Shown one piece after another: positions 1 to 9,819 of a stretch of DNA of 24,783 nt. The stretch lies in assembly GCA_015501595.1 (NCBI GenBank), contig JADNRX010000731.1, positions 1 to 24,783 on the forward strand, given 5' to 3'. Each line of letters opens with the position of its first letter. Within the stretch, counting starts at the first letter, position 1. Under the pieces are notes generated by a model that was given only the letters and a program-made list of their open reading frames with translations, had not been told where the DNA came from and ran no database searches. The position numbers were made by a program, and so were the translations under genes. This DNA is from Hymenopellis radicata (Eukaryota; Basidiomycota; Agaricomycetes; Agaricales; Physalacriaceae).

Positions 1-340
1 AAAGCAATGCACCTTTGATTATGATCATCGTCCGACGCCACTGCCGTATCATCGAGGGCACATCCAGTACCTCTGAGTTGAAGCACAATAGTAAAACAAG
101 CAGACAAGACATCTACTTTGAGGATCCTTGGCTGACTAGAAAGTTGAGGCGGGATCTGCTCGGCCCAAGTATGGCGGCATGTCGCGATAGCGTCGCCACG
201 CCTCGAAGGTCATAATATACTTAGTTAGAACCGGTACCGAAAGAAAATTTCACCGCCGCTTAAAGAAGAACAGCAGTCTAATCCAGTATCAAGAGAATCC
301 AGGATGAAAAGGGTATCGATTCCACAAAAGAAGTAATGAA
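1..340. other. Left-edge intergenic stretch, no supported gene
   Basis: I see no convincing gene here. On the minus strand short frames begin with ATG near 180 and near 108, and the second stays open to the window edge, so the 5' end of another minus-strand gene could start here. Neither has a recognisable domain. The stretch contains copy A of a 51-bp repeat (211-261), which recurs upstream of the SEC72-like gene. Confidence 0.4.
211..261. repeat. 51-bp dispersed repeat, copy A
   Basis: This 51-bp block matches 1219-1269 at 49 of 51 positions by eye and has the same orientation. It starts CATAATATACTTAGTTAG, contains the palindrome GGTACC and ends CACCGCCGCTT. Weak similarity continues about 20 bp to the left (GCGTCGCCACGCC against GCGCGCCACGCC). 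It lies past the 3' end of the SEC72-like gene. A shared promoter element, a small RNA or a mobile remnant are all possible. Confidence 0.85.
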
Positions 341-1129
341 CTATGCCTTGTTGGTTTCGTCTAGGGTCTTCCGAAATTTCTCAATGTCTGCTTTAAATTC
401 CAGCAATTCCTGGGCATAATAATCAGAAGGTAGTAGGCTGCATAGAAGAACGGAACGTACCTTGTTCTCCGGTTCAAACGAGAGCCCGATTGCAAGGGCA
501 TCCAAGGCTTCTTCAAGTTCCTCAAGCCCACTGAGCGCCTTGGCCTTTCTCAAGTACGCCTTGGGCCAGTTCTTCCGCATTTCCACCACAGCTTCGGCAT
601 CTGCTAACGCCGATATGTAGTCGTGACAGCCAGCAAAGGATGCCGATCTATTCGCCAAAATAGTCGACACCTCCTCGCGTAATACGCCGTTCGACTCCCA
701 TGGCGCGCGCGACTGGGCGCGATTCGCTGCTACCGTGTACCGTATCACCGCCTGGTCAAACTGCCCGGCTTTAAAATTCGAATTGCCCTCCTCCTTGATC
801 TTCTTTACGATCGTCGACAGAATCTTGTTCACCATATTCGACGGCGGCGGGACAATGATGTTCGGGTTTTGGATAAGGATGGTGGCAAGCTGGGTGAGGC
901 GGGAAAAGTCGAGGTTGCACGCTTTGTACACGACGGCGTTGTGGGGACCGCAGCGCACAATGGAGCCGTCAACCTTGAGGTGGACGGGGTCATATTGGGC
1001 GTCAATGAGCGCCTGGATGGCGGGGTCTGGCGGCGCAGGCATCGGGCGCTGCTGCTGTTGCGGAGGCGGCTGGGGTCCATGCGAGTGGGAGTGGTTCTCG
1101 CCGGGAGCATGGCTATGTGAGCGCGACAT
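341..1129 (-). CDS. sec72: SEC72-like TPR protein of the ER post-translational translocon
   Basis: A single 262-codon frame without introns. The N-terminus is His-rich (SHSHAPGENHSHSHG) and is followed by a Pro/Gln linker. Residues 40-100 hold a segment with Cys and His residues (RCGPHNAVVYKACNLDF) and a PNIIVPPP stretch. From about residue 105 there are TPR-type helices: EEGNSNFKAGQFDQAVIRYT, then ILANRSASFAGCHDYISALAD, then WPKAYLRKAKALSGLEELEE. This order (His-rich tail, Cys-containing segment, PPP, TPRs) is that of fungal Sec72. Sec72 is a cytosolic subunit of the Sec62/Sec63 complex that helps post-translational import of proteins into the ER. The length fits the family. The upstream region holds copy B of a 51-bp repeat about 90 bp before the ATG, a possible promoter element. 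The family call is from memory of related proteins; another short TPR protein is the alternative. Confidence 0.8.
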   Translation of the reverse strand: MSRSHSHAPGENHSHSHGPQPPPQQQQRPMPAPPDPAIQALIDAQYDPVHLKVDGSIVRCGPHNAVVYKACNLDFSRLTQLATILIQNPNIIVPPPSNMVNKILSTIVKKIKEEGNSNFKAGQFDQAVIRYTVAANRAQSRAPWESNGVLREEVSTILANRSASFAGCHDYISALADAEAVVEMRKNWPKAYLRKAKALSGLEELEEALDALAIGLSFEPENKVRSVLLCSLLPSDYYAQELLEFKADIEKFRKTLDETNKA

Positions 1130-1218
1130 CAGAGTATGTGGAAGAGTTACAGATCACTCTCGATCACTGCCTAATTGGGCTACGCGCCATATTCTTCAGC
1201 GCGCCACGCCCTGAAGAA

Positions 1219-1269
1219 CATAATATACTTAGTTAGAACCGGTACCGAAAGAGAATTTCACCGCTGCTT
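1219..1269. repeat. 51-bp dispersed repeat, copy B
   Basis: Second copy of the block at 211-261, differing at about two positions. It lies between the 3' end of the NPL gene and the ATG of the SEC72-like gene, 90-140 bp upstream of that ATG. In minus orientation it ends in AGTATATTATG, an A/T-rich run that could act as a core promoter. Confidence 0.85.
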
Positions 1270-1395
1270 TGGATTACCTTTCGTCCGCTGAAGGAGGCAG
1301 TACAAGTGTGGCACTATAACGAGACTATTGAAACTGATTTACTGCGCGTACACAAAGTATAGAAAGGAAAGTTATTAAATGCTTGAGACATCGGC

Positions 1396-2295
1396 TCAGC
1401 GGGTCGCCTTGGGTTTCTTCGACTTGGCCTTCGAAAGCGAACGTTGAGTACAAATTGTCGAACAAGGAGATGAAGGACAAACCGTGACCACTCTGTCCTC
1501 GTTCTCATCTTCGTCCTCATCTCGAGCCTTGCGCTTCCCTTTTCCACTATTTGAGGGTCCAGCGTGATTATCGGAGGCTCGTGCCTTGCCCCTTCGCGAC
1601 GTACTAGCACTACTCAAAAAACTTCCGCTCGGGATAGGCGCATCAAACTAGATAGGAAAGTCAGAGATGTTTACGACAGGTAGGGATATTACTCTTACGA
1701 GATTCTCCAACTGCACCGGTTCCGTCACGTTGAATAAACCTGGTCCATAATGTGAGCAACCATGCCCTCAAAAGTCCATGTGCTTACCAATATAATAGCC
1801 GGAAAGATGGATGGTGCTGGACGTTGAATGTAAGAAAAGGATTTAGTCAAGGAAAAAGAGGTCGTCCACATACTTGTTCCCAAATACTTCGAAGGCAATG
1901 GATTCGGTTCGGTTCAGTGTAATATTGACGGCCACAGTTTCGACCTGGAGAAATACATCAAAGATTGAACCACAAAGTATCAATGGCATATACTCACCGC
2001 TTTGGGAACCAGTGTGGCCAGTGTCACACAGGCGGTGAGCTCCTGCGAGGACGGAACGTCGTCGTCGAGATCGCTGCGAACGTAGTTGAGCGCTACCGTT
2101 GAGCGACCTTCATCCTTCAAGACGTGCGGAAGGCTGATGTTCGTTATTACGATTCGGTGTCGACCCACCTGCCAGGGTTTTTCCAGTCCTGGCGAAATCT
2201 GTCGGCCCCTGGCGTTTCCAGTCAGTAACAGGAGGAAGAAGAGATGATAAAGACAGTTACCATTGGCCATATAAATGGTCAGCTTTGCGAGACAT
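1396..2295 (-). CDS. Small nucleoplasmin-like (NPL) domain protein, six exons
   Basis: I infer six exons: 2295-2261, 2208-1998, 1944-1874, 1816-1788, 1739-1699 and 1647-1396. The introns are 48-57 nt and all GT-AG, and the frame holds through every join, giving about 212 aa. The first ATG is in TATAATGTCTCGC; it keeps frame across the first splice, whereas the later in-frame ATG at 2270 does not. The fold signature is that of the fungal NPL domain: IVITNISLPHVLKDEGRST, NYVRSDLDDD, then VAVNITLNRTESIAFEVFG and TIHLSGYYIG, which matches the family pattern FEVxGxNTVYLSGxY. A basic, acidic (RDEDEDENED) and Lys-rich tail follows. In the family this pentameric chaperone domain usually precedes an FKBP prolyl isomerase domain. 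No FKBP domain is present here, so this looks like a stand-alone histone-chaperone-like nuclear protein. A further 54-nt in-frame intron (about 1479-1426) is possible in the last exon. Confidence 0.72.
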
Positions 2296-2474
2296 TATAT
2301 GCTTTAGAGTGGCTCAGTGAAGGTTCTGTATGAAAGCATTGGACCGATCGCGTTCAGTCTGAAATAGGTTGACATCACGTGGTTGACAAAGGAAGCTTGG
2401 AGGAAATTTCCGGCATCGTATTCAGTGCTTCAACAGAGGGCAATGGTTTCGTTCTACAGCTGCGTTCGTGTGTG

Positions 2475-2512
2475 TGAGGTATGAGGTATGAGGTATGAGG
2501 TATGAGGTATGA
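2475..2512. repeat. 7-bp tandem repeat (GAGGTAT)n
   Basis: Five consecutive perfect copies of GAGGTAT preceded by a TGTGT run. A simple microsatellite in non-coding DNA upstream of the transposase gene. Confidence 0.9.
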
Positions 2513-2786
2513 TGGAATTGAATTCTCGGCTCGGATAAGTATGGGACACGGTTATCAACGCGATCAGAATCATCAAGGAGCACAGCCACATGTCCTCTTG
2601 GCTTCCTTTTTAAACGTCGTTTCAATGTCATGCTCTGCGTCTTCCTCAACCGCTCGTCCACCGAAGATACCCAATAGTCACAGCGAGCGTAATACCTTCA
2701 TCGAATCTTCTTTCGGTGTGAATGCTCCACGTTGAGGGTTTGCGCATAACGCGCTCGGAGATAATGGTCACCTCACGCGCTCGCAT

Positions 2787-2843
2787 TCCACAAGGTCTTC
2801 GCCCTCTGTCCACAAGGTCTTCGCCCTCTCTCCACAAGGTCTG
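2787..2843. repeat. 22-bp tandem repeat, about 2.6 copies
   Basis: The unit begins TCCACAAGGTCTTCGCCCTC; copies start at 2787, 2809 and 2831, the last one partial. It lies about 120 bp before the transposase start, where subterminal repeats of CACTA-type elements often sit, but a chance minisatellite is equally possible. Confidence 0.85.
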
Positions 2844-2963
2844 TGTGGACATGTGATTCAGAACAAGGCAGGCATTGTTCCGTTTCGGGCCACCCCGCGA
2901 CAATCCGAATTCCAACGTCGATAGGTCTCTCTGGTGCCCAGTCGTCCTATTTCCTGGCACTAA

Positions 2964-5900
2964 ATGGGCAGCCGTCGCATCCGTCATGGCGTACCAATAG
3001 GCGCGCCGTCAACTGCCAAGCCAGTGTCCGCCCAGTACATCTGTCAATGTGCGGAGTGTTCGCTGGAGTCCTACTTCGATCCGCGTTCTCTCCGCGCTAA
3101 TACTGGTTGTCTGTTCTACGAGAATGAGTGGAAAAGACATCAGCGTGATCTGAACGCGCGCTCTGATGCATTGGCCGTATTTGCGTCGGCAGCTGAGGAC
3201 GAGACGACAGTCGAAGAAGAGGCGCCAATCTCAGATACGGGTCCTACAGACTCCACATCGCCTCCCCCATCTCCAACAGATCCTGAGGCGCCTCCTTTCG
3301 CTCCAACAGATTCTGAAGCGCCTCCCTTTTCCCCCACGCCATCCTTGGAATCCAGTGATGCCCCGGAACAGGCTGATTCGCCCAAGTCCCGTCACGAAAG
3401 GCGCGCGCGCAGTCGTGACGGTGCTCCAAATCCTCATGACGACGACTACAACGACATGCTCTCCGCCGAGCTTCGCGTGTCTCTTACTAGGTTGTCCTCG
3501 TGGCGTGAGAGGTTGGCCGATATCGAGGTTATGGACCTTGCCTTCGCCAATTCTAGGGAGGCTGAAGCGGAGCCTTTGGTGCTGTCCCCAGACCACGATG
3601 ATAATGGCCCGGCCATAGCATTTGAGGGGTGGCTTCTCGAATGTCGCTCACTCGCAGAGCGCGGTTCCATCAGTTCTCACATTCGTCAACGCCTGCTCGC
3701 TACCAGTGTCGAGAACGAGGTCTCCGCTGCTCTTGAAGGGTTGAACTCTCTGAAGGAATCGAAGTACTTGTCAAGCCTCGAAAAAAACCCAGTCAACGCC
3801 TGTACGTTGCCTAGAATGCAATTTGTTATTTATCTGCTGATGCCTCGCTCATAGCTCGCTACTACCTATATCCTGGTAATTGGGGGCCCATTCAAATGAT
3901 CTGCCTCATTCTCGCCTCTACTCTCAACGTCTTTGGGCAACTTTCCATTCCCCGTTCTGCGTTCATTCTCCAAATGTTACGCCTATTGTTGAAAGTCATT
4001 TTTACAACGTTCCGCGTCCCTCAAGCAGACGCCGACCAGATCATGGAAGGCATACCCTCCGACGTACGAACCGCACTCCAACGTCTGGACCCTGACCCCG
4101 TCACAACGGCTTTTGTCTGTTGTCCCGCATGCCATTCCACCACCGATATTCCGCCTGACGGCAAACCGCCTGCTACAGCGTATTGTACCAATATTCCCCT
4201 AAAGGGTGGCAGACCATGTGGTCGGCGGTTGTTTAAGAGCGAGTCCTGGACGCCGACGCGGCGATACCTCGCCCAAGACTTCAAACAATGGGTGGCCCGT
4301 TTCTATTCATGTCCTGGTATTGAGGCCAAGCTTGATCGCAAGCTCGAGGTTGAGCAGGCTGAGGAACTTGCAGAGTTGAAGGATATCTGGGATGGTTCTG
4401 TCTTGCAGAACTTCAAAGGTCCAGACGGCGAGCGACACTTCTTAGACGGTAATGGAGAGGGTCGGTTGGTGTTTGGACTCAACCAGGATGGTATGAATCC
4501 GTATGGCAACCGTACAGCTGGGAAGAAGGTATCCATTGGGCCTATTTACATGGTCTGCCTCAATCTTCCTCCCGAGCTACGCTATCGAATGGAAAACATC
4601 TTCCTCGTCGGTATCATTCCCGGTCCGAGAGAGCCCTCGCACGGTGAAATCAACCACTTCCTCAGACCTTTGATCACGGACCTGTTGGCTAGCTGGAACG
4701 AAGGCTTTTACCTCAGCCGTACACCCGCGCATCCTCACGGACGTCGCGTACGATGTGCCGTGGTTCCTATTATCGCAGATCTCCCCGCGGCTCGGCAGCT
4801 GTCTGGAATCGGATCCTTCCGCAGTACGGACTGGTGTTCCGAATGCCATCAGAAACTGCAGGAGCGGGATAACCTCGACAAGGCCAGCTGGATTTTGCGC
4901 GATTACAACACTCACATGAATGACGTAACGGCATGGGTGAACGCGCCTACAGAGCAAGCCCGGCAGAAGCTCTACAACACAAACCATGTTCGCTATTCGG
5001 AGTTCCTCCGTCTCCCATATTGGGATCCTACAAAATTTGTTACAGTGGACTCCATGCATGGCTTTTATCTGGGTCTCTTCCGACGCCATGTTCGTGTTAT
5101 TTGGGGTATGGATGTCAACCTGGCGGATGGAGTTGATCTTTCGTCTCAACGAAGTTCTTACATTCCAACGTCGAACGAAATCTCGACGGTGTTGCAACGT
5201 ATTCGAGCCAAAGGTGATTCAACGAATCTCAGTGTCGACGTCCTTATCTACCTATGTCGCTTCAACGAACTGCAATTTAGCGGCTCCTTACGCAAGCTCT
5301 ACGGTCGATTAGTGCGATATGTGCGTTTTATATTTCTGTTCCTTGTCAACTCGACGCTAATCTTTTGTGAATGAACAGTACGATCAGGCGGGACTCCCGG
5401 AGGTCTTCGAAGGCCCAGAGGAAACGCGTCCGTCACCAGAGCGCACTGCCTTTGAGAAGGACACGAGGGCAAAGCTCAAGGAATACCCTAACGACTTCCT
5501 TGGAAGGATGTGCGAGGAGATGATCGGGGGGGCCACATCTGGCGCTTATATTGCCATGGGTCAGACGAAAATGCTTGACCAACTTCAGCGCACGGTAAGA
5601 TAGAATTTCTCAGTCAAATGCTTACTCATCGTATTTGGTAGCGGAAGACACTTGGAATAATCGACGAGAAAACAGGGCATTTGAAGCAACCGGATCGTAC
5701 GGGTTCTCGTAAGAAGAGAAAGTCAAGTGTTCTTCTAGGTAGCTACATCCTGAAGGAAGTCCGCGTGGATATGGGACGGAGGCCTATGCCGTCGTATGTC
5801 GGACGTCCGCCTTCTCATCCGGGAGATGCGGCAGGGGGAAAGTTTACCGCCGATCAGTGGAAAACGTTCTGTACGCAACACCTCCCCTTCACGCTCACTC

Positions 5901-7118
5901 GTCTGTGGGGCCATTTCGGTAACAGCCCACATGCCTCTGAGCGCCGCAAGTACGACATGCTCCAAAACTTTCTTCGCTTGGTTAGCGCCGTAATCCTAGC
6001 TACAGCCAAAACAGTTACCCCTGCAAGCATCCAAGAATACGAATCCGAGATCCACGCGTATCTTTCGGGACTGTTACGACTCTATCCTGGGGCTCAGATC
6101 GAATCCTACCAACATATGGCTATGCATTTCGGGGACCTGCTCAGGCGCTGGGGACCCGTCCATGCTTGGCGATGTTTCGCATTCGAACGATACAACGGCG
6201 TCTTGCAGCAAATCCCTAATAATAATAAATTTGGTAGGTCATTCTCAGCCGTTATATGCCTAACTAAGTCAACATTTTCAGGTGAAATGGAAGCCACCAT
6301 GCTACGAAGCTTCTGCCGCCGCCAAAACCTCACGGCGCTCTATGCGCCTCAAGTACTCCCGGAATTACTATCTCCTGCGACGAGCATTTTCCAGCGCTAC
6401 TTCAACTTCGATTCTCGAGGCACTTGGGCTACCGATGTGGGAACTGGCAATATTGGTTCTGACGGTATCTCCGAAATCGCGCCCTTTCCTCACTCCGCGG
6501 AGCAAATGCCCGACAACGTTTACCAGAAGTTGACCACCTGGCTCCAAAAGCATGATTCATTGGCGCTCTCATCAACATCGTTTGTCGACCGTAGTGCTAG
6601 GTTTGCAGAGGAGGTTAGAATGGTGGGGCGCACATTCACTGTTCGCAATGACGAGTCCTCAGACGCCCCCAAAAAGGCAGACCCACATTGCTCAGTTGTC
6701 ACTGATGACGGAGAGTTGGATTCATTCGTCATATCTTCATTCATCGTCGCGACAATGGCAGTGGGTTGAAGGAAGAGGTCTTCGTCCTCGTACGCTGCTT
6801 GCAGGAACTCACACCGGCCGACGCCGCACTTGACTACTTTCGTACGTCTAGGGTGGCCTCCGGTCGCTTGGTCTATAACAATGTTGGGGCCAAAATGGTC
6901 TATTCTTTGTCTCAAGTCTCACATTGCACCCTGACGGTTGTCCGTGGTACTGGTATTGAGAAACCGGTTCGACACGCGATACCCGTAATTTATCATACGG
7001 TTCGTCTTCCTCACCTCCCATCTTTCAGCATTTGCTAACTTCCACTCAGGCATCTGATGTAACCGAGCTGACCGATAACCAAGAGGAAACAATTCGGACG
7101 GTATCGTTGGCCATTTAG
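2964..7118 (+). pseudogene. Tnp2/CACTA-type transposase, multi-exon, one apparent frameshift
   Basis: Exons inferred: 2964-3801, 3855-5320, 5379-5594, 5642-6233, 6282-6999 and 7050-7118; introns are 47-58 nt, GT-AG and phase-consistent. The N-terminal part has Cys motifs (YICQCAECSLESYF) and an acidic Pro-rich linker. The core has VFGLNQDGMNPYGN, GPIYMVCLNLPPELR, IFLVGIIPGPREPSHGEIN, IIADLPAARQLSG and WCSEC, the layout of the Tnp2 transposase family (Transposase_21) of EnSpm/CACTA elements with its Asp-containing catalytic blocks. A later exon joins cleanly to give NNNKFGEMEATML, seen in related fungal copies. Around 6705-6715 the frame must shift by one base to continue into GFIRHIFIHRRDNGSG and the conserved-looking tail, so this copy is probably inactive. 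A further intron of roughly 75 nt is the alternative. It would cut and insert DNA in the nucleus. Terminal repeats were not found. Confidence 0.8.
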
Positions 7119-7654
7119 TTTCTCAGCCACGCGAATCGAGATATCGTCGTTCAGGCCTCAGGTTGCGATAGGTACAACAAAATTTTGTGTATACGGACTA
7201 CTCCAATTTAAATTGTAACGACCGAAGCTTTTGCTCGACGTTATCAGTTCTGCTCTGGTCTGCGGTCATGTTCTTCGATGAGACATCTGCCTTGCGGTAA
7301 CCTTCTCTCTTTCCGCTGCTGACAACGACATCTTTACCTTGCCGAAGGAGTCTCGAGCAACCTCGCCACACTTCATCCTCTCATTTATTCCACGGGATTC
7401 AGTACATCGCGTACAGGCCCTAAGCAACAGGTATGGTCGGAGGCATCAAAAGCAAATGAGAAGGGTGTAGAGGTATGGCTCAGTGGCTTACCTCTGTATT
7501 TTCTTTGGGTCCACTTTTTCAATTTTTTGTGACTAGGTGTTCGATTCTTAGCTATGACACTTTTAAAATTTATTGTAACACTGGGGTATAATACAAGAAA
7601 GAACCCAATAGTGATGCATCTACACGGTGCACAGAGGAATACGTGATGAAGTAC
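7119..7654. other. Spacer between two convergent gene ends
   Basis: This lies between the 3' end of the transposase (plus strand) and the 3' end of the dioxygenase gene (minus strand). I see no coding frame, RNA gene or clear terminal inverted repeat. A/T-rich runs near 7505-7575 may carry polyadenylation signals for both genes. Confidence 0.5.
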
Positions 7655-9335
7655 CTAAGGAATTATAGGGAAGAGTGCAAGACCACGCTCCCAGCGAGTC
7701 GCACGATCAGTCAGCCACTGTGCCCGTTCCTCGTCGGAAGCATTCTCCCAGAACTTCTCCTGGGTCTGGAATCCATTTGCTACCCAACGGAACAATCCTC
7801 CGGCAGTGTACTGGGTCATTGAGTAACGGCGTTCCCCAGATTGAATCGGGCAATTAGAATGGATGAGAAGAGCCGACAGAATGAAGATTGTGCAACCGGG
7901 AGGGAAGTCAATGATGAGTTTAAGATCCCAGAGCACGAGTTGACCGCCGCGCTTGTAATCAAAAGGACCACAACAAGTAATACCACACCATCCATCAGGA
8001 CGGTTGGCACTATCGGCGTGCGGGTCTGTGACAGTCCTAGGGCCACTGTTGACGGTAAGGCAGGAGAAGACACTGTTCTCAAAATTCTGGCGGAGACGAG
8101 GGTTGGATGTGTGAAGCTGTCGCTGGTGCTCAGCGTATACGTCATACATGGGCTTATTGTAGGTGCGAAAGAGATCTATAACACATCAGCAGGGAAATAC
8201 AAAACAATGGAAGGTTCACGTACGATTTAGAAATCCGGAAGCACGTTGTACGGAGGGATTCACCAGGAGACCCTCCATAAACCTGCGAACGGAAGGGGAA
8301 AGTCTTCGATTACCAGGACGCTAATATCGGGTGAGCGAGAATAATGTGCAGAGACCAGAAGGCCTCACCTTTTCACCTCCATGTGAAACGCCAATAGCAG
8401 TGGCTGCGAAAGGTCCACGCTTGTGCCGCTTCTCCTTCTTGGAAAACTTCACCCCGCGAGAACCCTCCTCAATCGCCTTCTCTAAAGGCTCGACAACCTC
8501 GGAAGTCCAACGCGCAACATCCTTAGGCGTACCCCCAATGCAGGCGATCATCCGGCGGTTGCGGTCCACCAAGGGAATACTGCCTTGGCCATTCTCGTAG
8601 CGGAGATGATGCCAGCCCGGCTGAGCACATAGAGAGTCAGCATCGCGTTTATCCTTAGCAAAGGATCGACGCAGTCCTCCAAAGCCAGTAGAGTTGACCG
8701 GGAGGTCCTCGGCATCAACCTCGAACTGCATGACGTTAGCCATGGCCTCCGCTACGTGACGCCTGGTCGACTCCTTCATATCGTCTCCCTCCGCGTCGCG
8801 TTCTCTGCGTATTTTTGCGGCTCGGCGGCGATGGGAGCCATTTTGGCGTGCTTTCTTGCCACGGAGAGGCGCCGGGGGAAGGGAGAGATCTGGATCTAAA
8901 GGATCTGGGTCTACCGGCATAGGACTTGAACTCCGAGAAGCAGGCGTTGAGGGTGGTGGGGGTGTGAGGGGCGAGAGAGGAGGGAGGGCACGAGCGTCGT
9001 TGGAATATTCAATGGAGGAGGTCGGGCGCGTAAGACCGGGATTTTGGGCGCGGTAATAGCGTCGGCATCGGTGCATGTGTCGCGTGGGCGTGCTAGGGCT
9101 GTGAATAAGTATGAGAAACTCAGGCCAAGAAAACACGCACGCGATATGCAATCTGGGGTACATCCTCGGCCTCGCTCTCCAATTCCTCAACAGCCTCCTC
9201 CACGTCTACGTCTTCCATAGCATCAAGTTCCGCGAATCGAGCCCTTAACAGATCCTCCGCGTCGACATCACAAACGAACGGCGCGCCCAGAGTAAATGGG
9301 CTGAAAATGATTCCAGCGCGCGTCGTTCGAGTCAT
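7655..9335 (-). CDS. TET/JBP-like 2OG-Fe(II) dioxygenase
   Basis: Probable exons: about 9335-9141, about 9098 or 9092 to 8369, 8320-8224 and 8175-7655; the last two introns are 48 nt and phase-perfect. The N-terminus (MTRTTRAGIIFSP, acidic stretch, then a Pro-rich and basic linker) leads to FAATAIGVSHGGEK, a RASGFLNHLFRTYNKPMYD segment and the catalytic core. The core has PHADSAN (the HxD iron ligands), GWCGIT, GGQLVLWDLKLIIDFPPG, LLIHSNCPI (second His) and ERRYSMTQYTAGGLFRW (the Arg that binds 2-oxoglutarate). This is the basidiomycete-expanded TET/JBP family. In well-studied members these nuclear enzymes oxidise 5-methylcytosine or thymine in DNA; the substrate here is unknown. The first splice is off by one nucleotide with all good donor/acceptor pairs, so exon 1 may be wrong or the gene slightly damaged; an internal ATG at 9076 is the fallback start. 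It shares strand with a KDZ transposase to the right. Confidence 0.8.
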
Positions 9336-9819
9336 CTGAGGTGTAGAACGTCAAAATCTTGATATACGCGAGACAGAAGACCAAAAGAAGAAAAGAGGCA
9401 TAATGGGCACCCACCAACGTTGTGCACTGGCGCGTCCCGTGGTGGAGTCGACAGACCCAGCACGCGACGTTGGTGGGCAGATGAAGGAGAAGATGAAAAG
9501 AAGGAAGAAAAAGAAAAAATGCGTACCTATGCGTTATGGGGCACCGATGGTGGAGGATGGTGGTGGTAGGGTTGTAAGAAGTAGTAAACGAAGGCACGTG
9601 CATGCAAGCCCATATTTGGGCAATGCGCACGGACCAAACAACTTCTCAAGATAACAAGCCGTACACAAGCAGGCGAAACCCGATTCAATTAGTACTACGG
9701 AGGTGGGACTACGTAGGATAAGTAGAGCGAGACAAGAAATATCAAGAAAAACAACAGCCTGCACAGAACAAGGGTGGTAGTACAAGTGGTATGGATGCGA
9801 ACGACAAAGCGAGCAGAGC
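9336..9819. other. Spacer upstream of the dioxygenase gene
   Basis: No gene is supported. A minus-strand segment near 9470-9415 has Cys residues (ACWVCRLHHGTRQC) followed by a GTGGGT donor-like site and a CTCAG acceptor just before the ATG at 9335. It could be an upstream exon or a 5'-UTR intron of the dioxygenase gene. A long polypyrimidine run (minus strand, 9520-9480), common in fungal promoters, lies beside it. Confidence 0.4.

Larger units (their letters stand above)
2296..2963. other. Spacer with two short tandem repeats
   Basis: Between the NPL gene and the Tnp2-type transposase I see no credible coding frame. The stretch holds a 7-bp and a 22-bp tandem repeat (listed separately). The left end of the transposon should lie here, but I could not find a terminal inverted repeat matching the right flank. 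Confidence 0.5.

Noticed and set aside
735..1214. Long plus-strand frame opposite the SEC72-like gene
   Set aside because: It lies antisense to a clearly conserved coding sequence and has a biased composition with no domain.
2959..7612. CACTA... at 2959 and TAGTG at 7608 as terminal inverted repeats of the Tnp2-type element
   Set aside because: Beyond the first five bases the two ends do not match (CACTAAATGGG against CACTATTGGGT), and the left one is too close to the coding start.
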